A DNA stretch of 5,180 nucleotides from an uncultured Atopobiaceae bacterium. GTDB lineage: Bacteria > Actinomycetota > Coriobacteriia > Coriobacteriales > Atopobiaceae. The stretch is from positions 1 to 5,180 of the forward strand of contig CAMYZR010000141.1 of the NCBI GenBank assembly GCA_947303905.1, written 5' to 3'. The notes beneath the pieces are model-generated. The model saw nothing but the letters and a program-made list of their open reading frames with translations, searched no databases and had not been told where the DNA came from. Below, piece by piece: positions 1 to 5,180 of the stretch. The position numbers and the translations under genes are program-made. How positions within the stretch are numbered: the stretch's first letter is position 1; every line of letters begins with the position of its first letter.

Positions 1-629
1 CGTACCTCGAGCTTGTTGGCGAGGTGCTGGAGCGGCATGACCGCCTCAGCGTGCTGCTGTCCCACTATCACGTGGATCATCTGGTGGGCCTGATGTACCT
101 CAAGAGGTTTGTCGCGGACAAGCGCGTGGACGTGTATGGGCCGGGCAGGCCCGTGTACCCGAGGAAGACGCAGGAATATGCGGGTGACCTGCTGCAGAGT
201 GCCTTGTACTCATCGGGCCCCTCTGGGTTTGCCCGCGAGGTGCGCTACCACGACTATGGCGGGCAGGACTTCTTGCTGGGCGACCTGCAGGTTGAGGTCA
301 AGGCCCAGAGCCACTCGGCTCCCTCCTTCCAGCTGCGTCTGGGAGACCTCGTGACCTACGCTACCGATACGAGCTTTGATGCCGCGGCTTGGGAGAACTG
401 CTCTCCCTCCAAGGTGCTTTTGCACGAGTGCTGGCAGCTCGGTGCGGGCGATCCGCGGCACACGAGCGTCGAGGCGCTTGCGGCGGGTCTCCCTCTCGAG
501 CGGTTTGGCCGGACGCTGCTTGTGCACCACAATCCCTCGTGGAGCGATGACGAGCGTGCGGAGGTCGAGCGAGTCGCTGCCCGCCATGGCATCGAGCTTG
601 CGCGCGACGGCATGACAATCTCGCTGTAG
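1..629 (+). CDS. MBL-fold metallohydrolase, RNase Z/BN-like (5' end outside window)
   Basis: This is the 3' part of a metallo-beta-lactamase-fold hydrolase. The frame is already open at base 3 (Y-L-E-L-V-G-E before the first possible GTG at 24), so the true start lies upstream and about 208 residues are visible. Counting from the GTG at 24, the zinc motif HYHVDH is at residues 14-19 (bases 63-80). It is followed by a His in SHSAPS (97), an Asp in YATDTS (115), a His in RHTS (146) and a last His in LLVHHNP (168-169). The D-T-S and H-T-S spacing and the final His block resemble RNase Z/RNase BN and related small MBL proteins rather than beta-lactamases. The family hydrolyses phosphodiesters, often in tRNA 3' processing, but members vary and the substrate here cannot be read from sequence. 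The protein is probably cytoplasmic. It ends in TAG 28 bases before a 77-bp foldback repeat that may end its transcript. Fold assignment is firm; exact function is open. Confidence 0.88.
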   Translation, partial: YLELVGEVLERHDRLSVLLSHYHVDHLVGLMYLKRFVADKRVDVYGPGRPVYPRKTQEYAGDLLQSALYSSGPSGFAREVRYHDYGGQDFLLGDLQVEVKAQSHSAPSFQLRLGDLVTYATDTSFDAAAWENCSPSKVLLHECWQLGAGDPRHTSVEALAAGLPLERFGRTLLVHHNPSWSDDERAEVERVAARHGIELARDGMTISL

Positions 630-657
630 GGTCACTTGAGGGTCCGATCGACCTCGG

Positions 658-734
658 AAAAGTGCGCACTCCAGCAAGAGTGTTAGGACTGTGGTTTCGA
701 GAGTCCAAATAATCTTGTAGAAGTGCGTACTTTT
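658..734. repeat. 77-bp imperfect-palindrome repeat, copy 1
   Basis: The element starts with AAAAGTGCGCACT and ends with AGTGCGTACTTTT, inverted repeats matching at 12 of 13 positions. The whole 77 bp folds on itself: of 35 opposed positions around a 7-base loop (GGTTTCG), 27 are Watson-Crick pairs, 3 are G-T and 5 are mismatched. A second copy lies at 2507-2583 in the same orientation, with exactly the same length and 58 of 77 identical bases without gaps. The central block TGGTTTC-R-AGAGTCC-R-AATAA and both ends are the best conserved parts. It follows the MBL gene by 28 bases and precedes the GH13 gene by 88, so it could end transcription of the former. No clear target-site duplication is seen. 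It may be a small non-autonomous mobile repeat (MITE- or REP-like) or a dispersed terminator-like element. Confidence 0.85.
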
Positions 735-822
735 CTCGATGAAGAACCGTGCCGCGGTGTAATCACGGGCGGAATGGGGCACAATCCCCTAGCTTCTATC
801 CTCGACACGACAGGCAGGTTAT
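735..822 (+). promoter_or_regulatory. Probable control region of the GH13 gene
   Basis: This is the gap between the repeat and the GH13 start. It contains TGTAAT at 758-763, one base off the sigma-70 -10 consensus, but no convincing -35 box at the right distance. A short inverted repeat GGGG-cacaat-CCCC lies at 776-789, and a weaker one, CCGTG/CACGG, at 747-751 and 764-768, flanks the -10 candidate. Either could be an operator. AGGCAGG at 812-818, four bases before ATG 823, is the likely ribosome binding site and supports that start. The promoter call is weak; the ribosome binding site is reasonable. Confidence 0.3.
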
Positions 823-2481
823 ATGAAACGTGTCTTGCAATGGCTGGGCTCCGCCCTCGGCACGCTGCTGTGCTTTCTGGCCTACGTCGCCTACGTGGCC
901 AACGGCGGTACGCTGCCCACCACCACCTCTGGCGATACGGCCGCTTCCGGCGAGATGGTCGCATACAACGAGTCTCTGCAGCCAGCGGCCAGCGCTGACG
1001 ACTACCGCACGACCTACGAGATCTTCGTCTCGTCGTTCCGTGATTCCAACGGCGATGGCATCGGAGATCTGAACGGCATCCGCGAGAAGCTCGACTACAT
1101 CAGCGACCTCGGCTTCGATCAGATCTGGCTGACGCCCGTGCATCCCTCGGCCACCTACCACAAGTACGATGTGGACGATTACCTTGCCATCGACCCCTCT
1201 TTCGGGACGATGGAGGACTACGAGGCCCTCGTGGCGGACTGCCACGCGAGGGGCATCCGCGTGCTCATGGACCTCGTGCTCAACCACACCTCGGACACGC
1301 ATCCGTGGTTCAAGGCGGCGACGGACTACCTCCGCTCGCTGCCGCCGGACAAGGAGCCGGTCTTCGAGGAGTGTCCGTACGTGTGGTACTACACCTTCTC
1401 GCGCGAGCCCTACGAGGGCTTTGTCCCGCTGGAGGGAACGCAGTGGTACTACGAGGCGCGCTTCTGGTCGGAGATGCCGGACCTCAACCTTGGCAACGAG
1501 ACGGTGCGCGGGGAGATCCGTGACATTCTCAAGTTCTGGCTGGACAAGGGCGTGGACGGATTCCGCCTGGACGCGGTCACCTCCTACGTGACGGACAACC
1601 GCGACGCAAACGTCGAGTTCCTGAGGTTTCTCGGTGATACGTGCAGGGAGATTGACCCAGACTGCTATCTGGTGGGGGAGGCCTGGACGGACCGCTCGTC
1701 CATCGCGAGCCTCTATGCCAGTGGCATCGACTCGCTTTTCGACTTCCCCTTCGCGGGGCCTGACGGCACGATCGCGCAGGTCATGAGCGGCAGGTCCGGG
1801 GCCTCGGAGTATGTGCGGGCGATGGTGGAGACGGAGGCAGCCTTTGGCGCCGCGAATCCGAACGCGGTCGACGCGCCGTTCTACACCAATCACGACACGG
1901 CGAGAAGCGCGAGCTACTACCCCTCCGACCAGGGTCCCGTCACCAAGATGTCCTATGCCCTGAGCCTGTTCATGCGCGGCGACTCCTTCGTCTACGATGG
2001 CGAGGAGCTCGGCATGGACGGCTCGGGAAAGGATGAGAACAAGCGCGCGCCGCTGCGCTGGAGCGACGACGCAGGTGCGTCTGGGATGTGTGCGGCCCCC
2101 GCTGGTATGGATGCCATCGAGAATCGCTTCCCGTCGCTTGAGGCGCAGATGACGGACGACCTCTCGCTTTGGCGCTGGTTCAAGGAGGTCATTCGCGTGA
2201 GAAAGGCCTTCCCGGCGATAGCGCGCGGCACGACCGAGGCGGTCGACGGCGTGAGCGATGGAAACGTGGCGGCCTTCATCAGGCGGAGCGCCGAGGACCA
2301 GGACGTGCTCGTCGTGATGAACCTGCGCGATCAGGCGGTCGAGAAGGACCTGTCGGTCGTCTCGGGCAACCTGACGCTGGCGGCGGTGCTCACGACCAAT
2401 GCCGAGAGCGTCTCGTGCGCGAATGGCACCGTGAGCATGCCCCCGTACAGCATTGCGGTGCTGACCATTCCGGAGGCGTAG
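823..2481 (+). CDS. GH13 alpha-amylase-family glycosidase, GH13_36-like, exported or membrane-anchored
   Basis: This 552-residue enzyme is predicted to hydrolyse alpha-glucosidic bonds in starch, maltodextrin or related glucans by the retaining GH13 mechanism. Residues 1-27 (K2, R3, then a hydrophobic run) form a signal peptide or uncleaved anchor. A polar linker runs to about 60, and the (beta/alpha)8 barrel begins at YRTTYEIF. A likely calcium loop, DSNGDGIGD, is at 74-82. The GH13 blocks are all present: region I DLVLNH (150-155), region II GFRLD (246-250, nucleophile D250, R248), region III VGEAW (284-288, acid/base E286) and region IV NHD (356-358). Region V reads MPDLN (218-222), the form known for GH13_36, intermediate between oligo-1,6-glucosidases and neopullulanases. 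A C-terminal beta domain covers about 475-552. Length is normal and the frame intact. It has its own upstream gap and faces a convergent gene, so it is probably transcribed alone. Family is certain; whether it acts as amylase, alpha-glucosidase or pullulanase is not. Confidence 0.95.
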   Translation: MKRVLQWLGSALGTLLCFLAYVAYVANGGTLPTTTSGDTAASGEMVAYNESLQPAASADDYRTTYEIFVSSFRDSNGDGIGDLNGIREKLDYISDLGFDQIWLTPVHPSATYHKYDVDDYLAIDPSFGTMEDYEALVADCHARGIRVLMDLVLNHTSDTHPWFKAATDYLRSLPPDKEPVFEECPYVWYYTFSREPYEGFVPLEGTQWYYEARFWSEMPDLNLGNETVRGEIRDILKFWLDKGVDGFRLDAVTSYVTDNRDANVEFLRFLGDTCREIDPDCYLVGEAWTDRSSIASLYASGIDSLFDFPFAGPDGTIAQVMSGRSGASEYVRAMVETEAAFGAANPNAVDAPFYTNHDTARSASYYPSDQGPVTKMSYALSLFMRGDSFVYDGEELGMDGSGKDENKRAPLRWSDDAGASGMCAAPAGMDAIENRFPSLEAQMTDDLSLWRWFKEVIRVRKAFPAIARGTTEAVDGVSDGNVAAFIRRSAEDQDVLVVMNLRDQAVEKDLSVVSGNLTLAAVLTTNAESVSCANGTVSMPPYSIAVLTIPEA

Positions 2482-2503
2482 GGCCGCCACGTACGACACC
2501 GAG

Positions 2504-2583
2504 AAAAAAAGTGCGCACTTCTCGCGAACTATTCGCACTCTGGTTTCAAGAGTCCGAATAACCTCCGAGAAGTGCGCACTTTT
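2504..2583. terminator. Candidate bidirectional terminator between convergent genes
   Basis: Repeat copy 2 lies 25 bases after the GH13 stop and 40 bases after the methyltransferase stop, the two genes pointing at each other. Its 18-bp perfect outer stem ends in TTTT on the plus strand. On the minus strand the stem is followed by seven T (complement of A 2504-2510). That gives a hairpin plus U-tract in both directions. The stem-loop is much larger than an ordinary intrinsic terminator, so the role is inferred from position and form. Confidence 0.5.
2507..2583. repeat. 77-bp imperfect-palindrome repeat, copy 2
   Basis: This is the second copy of the element at 658-734, in the same orientation and with 58 of 77 bases identical. 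Its ends form a perfect 18-bp inverted repeat: AAAAGTGCGCACTTCTCG at 2507-2524 and its complement at 2566-2583. Inside lie a five-by-five internal loop, a six-pair stem TATTCG/CGAATA, one C-C mismatch, a five-pair stem ACTCT/AGAGT and the 7-base loop GGTTTCA. The full structure has 29 Watson-Crick pairs, one G-T and 5 mismatches over 35 opposed positions. It fills most of the 142-base gap between the two convergent stop codons. The rest of that gap shows nothing recognisable. Confidence 0.87.
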
Positions 2584-2623
2584 CAGCTGGCGGGCTCGCG
2601 CCGACCCGCTCCTCATCCGCCCG

Positions 2624-3505
2624 CTACACGCTCACGACCAGCGAGGACTTCTCCGCCCAGGTCGCACGCAGCCTCTCTGCCGCCTCATCTCCCACGCGCT
2701 CCATGCAACGCAGCTCCAGGCCGTCTCGCCACAGGGGCACGCGTCTCACCACAAAGCCAAGCTCGCGGAGCGCATCGGCGACCTCGCCAGCGTTCTGCCA
2801 GCCCATCTTCGAGCGGTCGCGCCCCACGAGCTTGTCCACGATGCGGTAGACGCCCTCGAAGACGCCCGTGGCGCGCTTGCCAAGCACGGCGCGGAAAGTG
2901 TCCATCAACATGCTATCCGGATCGGTGTCGGGGATGATCCAACAGCCACCATTTCGCTGGAGAAGACCGCGGATACCCTCCGCGAGCAGGAGCTTCTCTT
3001 CCAATGACAGATAGGACAGGAGATAGGACAGGAGTCCCTGCGTGACCACCGTGACCTCCTCGCGCAAGGCGACGAGAATCGTCTCCATGCGCTCCTGGTC
3101 GGTGGCGTCGGCGGTGGTGTAGCCTGCGAGCCACTCCGCATCCGGCGGCACGATGCTGCTCCGCCGCTCCTGGAGGTCCGCCGTCACGTCAGGCAGGTCG
3201 GCCCCGATGTAGGTGTATCCCTGGGGCGCCATGAGCAGCACGCGCGGCGAGTAGCCGCAGGCAACATCGAGGATTGTGGGGTTGTCCGCCTCGAGGATGA
3301 GGTCGTTGGCGCTCTGGTAGAGGATCTCCGAGATGCATGAGACGCAAAGTGGTATCAGCCGTGCGAGGGGGAGTCGCGAGAAGACCTCGAGCGGGTTTCC
3401 CTCGAGGGCGAGGGCGTCTCTCATGTGCAGCGCCTCTGGCACGCCAAGCTCGGCGAGCATCTGCATGTTTACCTGAGCCGTCTTGCTGATCGAGTCCCGT
3501 GGCAT
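2624..3505 (-). CDS. Class I SAM-dependent methyltransferase, leucine carboxyl methyltransferase-like
   Basis: This 293-residue protein has a helical N-terminal cap (1-75) and then a Rossmann-type methyltransferase core. Motif I is ILDVACGYSPR (78-88). The second strand, YIGADLPDV (99-107), provides the acidic residue D103 expected to bind the SAM ribose. VTVVTQGLLSYL (151-162) corresponds to the strand and loop that in the LCMT/PPM family usually reads EGLLMYL; here Q replaces the E. LLSY is doubled at 158-165. The C-terminal part, WQNAGEVADALRELGF and beyond, looks like the final strand and substrate side. The ATG at 3505 is supported by GAGGGAG on the minus strand (3511-3517), five bases upstream. 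The protein has no signal peptide and is probably cytoplasmic. The GH32-type gene lies upstream on the same strand, but a 184-base gap with a terminator hairpin separates them, so a shared operon is unlikely. The methyl acceptor is unknown: bacterial relatives modify small molecules or carboxyl groups. Confidence 0.85.
   Translation of the reverse strand: MPRDSISKTAQVNMQMLAELGVPEALHMRDALALEGNPLEVFSRLPLARLIPLCVSCISEILYQSANDLILEADNPTILDVACGYSPRVLLMAPQGYTYIGADLPDVTADLQERRSSIVPPDAEWLAGYTTADATDQERMETILVALREEVTVVTQGLLSYLLSYLSLEEKLLLAEGIRGLLQRNGGCWIIPDTDPDSMLMDTFRAVLGKRATGVFEGVYRIVDKLVGRDRSKMGWQNAGEVADALRELGFVVRRVPLWRDGLELRCMERVGDEAAERLRATWAEKSSLVVSV
3010..3033 (-). repeat. Perfect 12-bp tandem duplication inside the methyltransferase gene
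   Basis: The plus-strand unit GATAGGACAGGA occurs twice in a row with no mismatch. It keeps the reading frame and doubles the residues LLSY (158-161 and 162-165) in the QGLLSYLLSYLS segment. Related methyltransferases usually have a single copy at this point, so one unit looks like a recent slippage insertion. Confidence 0.9.
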
Positions 3506-3525
3506 GTTCGCTCCCTCTGCGCCAA

Positions 3526-3556
3526 GGCTCCGCGCATGCCCGTCGCGCGGGGAGCC
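3526..3556 (-). other. Hairpin in the leader of the methyltransferase gene
   Basis: On the plus strand GGCTCCGCGC (3526-3535) is complementary to GCGC-GG-GGAGCC (3545-3556) with a two-base bulge and a nine-base loop. It lies 21-51 bases before the methyltransferase start and just upstream of its ribosome binding site. It could be a leader stem-loop affecting expression or simply chance pairing in G+C-rich DNA. The region up to 3620 shows no strong promoter; TAGACT (complement of 3587-3592) is only a weak -10 candidate. Confidence 0.3.
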
Positions 3557-3623
3557 TGGTCTGCCGTCCGCCGGTCTGTCCGAACCAGTCTAGCGCATGG
3601 GGCGAGACGAGCCCGCACGTGCC

Positions 3624-3661
3624 AAAAGGGGTCACGCCAGCCCAAACGGACTGGCGTGACC
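3624..3661 (-). terminator. Intrinsic terminator of the GH32-type gene
   Basis: A perfect 11-bp inverted repeat, GGTCACGCCAG (3630-3640) and CTGGCGTGACC (3651-3661), encloses a ten-base loop. Read on the minus strand, it begins 28 bases after the TAA stop of the GH32-type gene and is followed by CC and then TTTT (complement of 3624-3627). The G+C-rich stem with a short T-run and its position fit a rho-independent terminator. On the plus strand no T-run follows, so it should work only for the minus-strand gene. Confidence 0.75.
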
Positions 3662-3689
3662 AGCTCGAAACCGTATCAAAACGCCGAAC

Positions 3690-5180
3690 TTATCCCTCTT
3701 CCGGGAGCCTCATGGTGATATTGCTGAACGCGGCGTCGCAGCCCTCGGCGAACACGCCGATGTGGGCGCCGTCGATGGAATGGCCGATGCGGGAGCTGAG
3801 CGCCTTGGTGTCGTCGATGTAGGTGACGACGATCTCGTTCTCGCACACCATCGTGATGTGATGGGTCTCGCTCGAGGAGAAGTCGAACGCTGTGTACACC
3901 ATCGGGTCCATCTTGGCTAGGTCCGCGATCTGGTAGCCCTCGTAGTGGAGGTTCCCGCGTCCGGCGTCGAGGCAGAGTGCGGTGTAGCTCTCGTCGGACT
4001 CGCTGCCGCCAAAGGCGAATCCCGCACGTCCGCCCTGGTCAAGCTTGACGTCGCACTCCAGGATCATCGTCGGCGGGCGCGTTCCCATGTCCGCGAGCGC
4101 GTAGCCGTCGCCCTTTGCCTTGAGGGTGATGCCGTTATCCTTGATCTTGACGGTGCCCTCCTTCTTCACGGCTTGGAAGGGCTTGTCCTGCGTGAACCTC
4201 GCATCGAAGGTCTCGGGCGCACGCACGCCCAGGGTGCCGTCCTCCTTCTGCACGAGCTCGTGGTTGAGCATGTTGCCGGCCCACTGGTAGATCCCGGAGT
4301 CGTCGGTGAGGCCCGCGCGTCCGATCCAGCCGCAGAGGTAGCGCACGCCGTTCAGCTCCGCGGTCTTTGCCGCGTAGAAGACGAATCCCGTGCCGTCGAG
4401 GACGTTGTCCCTCGGCGCCTCGAAGGGCCCGTCGATCGAGTCGCTCATGGCGTAGTAGGTCACGCAGTCCCAGCTGTAGGTGAGGTAGTACTTGTCGCCC
4501 ATCTTGAAGAGGTCCGGGCACTCGAGCATGTACTGCTGCATGGGAGCGTAGATCGGGTCCTGGAGCTCCCACTTCTTGAGGTCCTTGGAGGTGAACTTCG
4601 CCACCACGCCGCCCATCTCCTCCTGCTGCGCGGCAATCAGCAGCCAGTAGCACTGGTCCTCGTCCACCCAGAATACCTCGGGGTCGCGGAACTCGTCAGG
4701 CGAGTAGCCCTCTGGGGCAAAGAACGTGTCCTCGGGGATCTTGGTCCAGGTCTCCCGGTCGGTGCTGGTGGCGTGCATGACGCACTCCTTGCCCTTACCG
4801 CCGTTGCCGTTGTCGTTGTGGCCGGTGTAGAACAGGTGGTAGAGCCCGTCCTTGTCCTTCACCACAGAGCCGGTGCCCAGGGCGGGGTCGGGGTCCGCCA
4901 TGGTGCCGTAGCTCAGGGCCATGCCGTGGTCCTCATAGGAGTACAGGTTCTTGGTGGAGAACATGTAGAAGGGGTGGTAGCCCTGGCCGTTGTGGTCGGT
5001 GTCGTACAGGTAGTACAGCTCCAGCGTGCCGTCGTCGGTGACGAAGGGCATGGTGTCGCCCACGTAGCCCCCCTCGGGGATGGGGAAAATCTGATAATCC
5101 ACCGGCTCATAGGGCTCATCCTTCACCTTGCCGCCGGTGCTGCCGCCGCAGGCGGTGAGCAGCAGGGCCAGCAGCAGGAT
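3690..5180 (-). CDS. GH32-type glycoside hydrolase lipoprotein (5' end outside window)
   Basis: About 496 residues are visible and the frame runs off the window edge. Upstream of the GTG at 5126 it reads ILLLALLLTAC-GGSTGG, a lipoprotein signal with lipobox LTAC (Cys at 5150-5148). The protein should be lipid-anchored outside the membrane, and that GTG is not the start. Counting from codon 5126, a GH32-like five-bladed propeller follows. The nucleophile block reads YVGDTMPF (D24) instead of WxNDPNG, the transition-state block is FRDP (D148), and the acid/base block is LECPDLF (E202). IYQWAGNMLNHEL (279-291) and RAPETF (302-307) match late GH32 propeller elements. Residues 325-478 form a beta-sandwich domain ending in FSNITMRL. 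The family releases fructose or fructose-containing sugars from sucrose, inulin or levan; the altered first block leaves the real substrate uncertain. Leucine codons change from mostly CTG before about 4836 to mostly CTC after it. A terminator follows the stop. Confidence 0.85.
   Translation of the reverse strand: MLLLALLLTACGGSTGGKVKDEPYEPVDYQIFPIPEGGYVGDTMPFVTDDGTLELYYLYDTDHNGQGYHPFYMFSTKNLYSYEDHGMALSYGTMADPDPALGTGSVVKDKDGLYHLFYTGHNDNGNGGKGKECVMHATSTDRETWTKIPEDTFFAPEGYSPDEFRDPEVFWVDEDQCYWLLIAAQQEEMGGVVAKFTSKDLKKWELQDPIYAPMQQYMLECPDLFKMGDKYYLTYSWDCVTYYAMSDSIDGPFEAPRDNVLDGTGFVFYAAKTAELNGVRYLCGWIGRAGLTDDSGIYQWAGNMLNHELVQKEDGTLGVRAPETFDARFTQDKPFQAVKKEGTVKIKDNGITLKAKGDGYALADMGTRPPTMILECDVKLDQGGRAGFAFGGSESDESYTALCLDAGRGNLHYEGYQIADLAKMDPMVYTAFDFSSSETHHITMVCENEIVVTYIDDTKALSSRIGHSIDGAHIGVFAEGCDAAFSNITMRLPEEG

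Noticed and set aside
24..26. GTG at 24 as the start of the MBL-fold gene
   Set aside because: The frame is open to the window edge, and starting here would leave too few residues before the zinc motif for the first strands of the fold.
658..734. Similar minus-strand peptides encoded by both repeat copies (each containing TLET and ending ECALF or KCALF)
   Set aside because: The similarity follows from the DNA repeat itself. Differences between the copies show no third-position bias, so there is no sign of protein selection.
823..900. Lipoprotein signal in the GH13 N-terminus at Cys17
   Set aside because: The residues before it are T-L-L, which does not fit the lipobox, and the Cys sits inside the hydrophobic core.
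658..2583. The GH13 gene as cargo of a composite transposon bounded by the two repeats
   Set aside because: No transposase is present, no target duplication is visible, and the copies differ at 19 of 77 bases, so they did not arrive together recently.
796..2616. A 606-codon open frame on the minus strand across the whole GH13 gene
   Set aside because: It is antisense to a gene with complete GH13 catalytic blocks, its translation is rich in Arg, His and Val with no recognisable domain, and it starts inside repeat copy 2. Long antisense frames are common in G+C-rich genes.
3001..3040. The short tandem repeat as a CRISPR or minisatellite array
   Set aside because: There are only two 12-bp units, no spacers, and they lie in frame inside a coding region.
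5124..5126. GTG at 5126 as the start of the GH32-type gene
   Set aside because: The frame continues upstream through a clear lipoprotein signal sequence and lipobox to the window edge.

Overview
The window is G+C-rich bacterial DNA with short intergenic gaps. It holds four protein genes: two on the plus strand (an MBL-fold hydrolase, cut at its 5' end, and a complete GH13 alpha-amylase-family enzyme), then two on the minus strand (a complete SAM-dependent methyltransferase and a GH32-type lipoprotein, cut at its 5' end). High G+C, a CTC/CTG-rich codon style, exported glycan hydrolases and a small palindromic repeat with AAGTGCGCACTT ends fit a host-associated actinobacterium, most likely a coriobacterium of the Olsenella/Atopobium type. 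That placement is an inference from style and memory, not from a marker gene.

Layout: 1-629 is the 3' part of a metallo-beta-lactamase-fold protein of the RNase Z/BN type. 630-822 is intergenic and contains copy 1 of a 77-bp foldback repeat (658-734) and the probable control region of the next gene. 823-2481 is a GH13 enzyme with an N-terminal export or anchor segment, all four catalytic blocks and the MPDLN sequence typical of subfamily GH13_36. 2482-2623 separates two convergent genes and is mostly copy 2 of the repeat (2507-2583), which looks suited to end transcription from both sides. 2624-3505 (minus) is a methyltransferase resembling the leucine carboxyl methyltransferase family, carrying a perfect in-frame 12-bp tandem duplication. 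3506-3689 holds a hairpin in the methyltransferase leader and an 11-bp-stem terminator behind the last gene. 3690-5180 (minus) is a lipoprotein with a five-bladed-propeller GH32-type catalytic domain and a C-terminal beta-sandwich.

The two glycosidases share a theme: one should cut alpha-glucans outside or at the membrane, the other beta-fructosidic or related sugars at the cell surface. They converge rather than form an operon, and no transporter or regulator is visible. The MBL protein and the methyltransferase look unconnected to sugar use. I see no defence system, CRISPR array, integrase, RNA gene or other clearly new multi-gene system. The most interesting signals are the paired 77-bp foldback elements with compensatory base changes, the tandem duplication in the methyltransferase, and a sharp leucine-codon change along the GH32-type gene.
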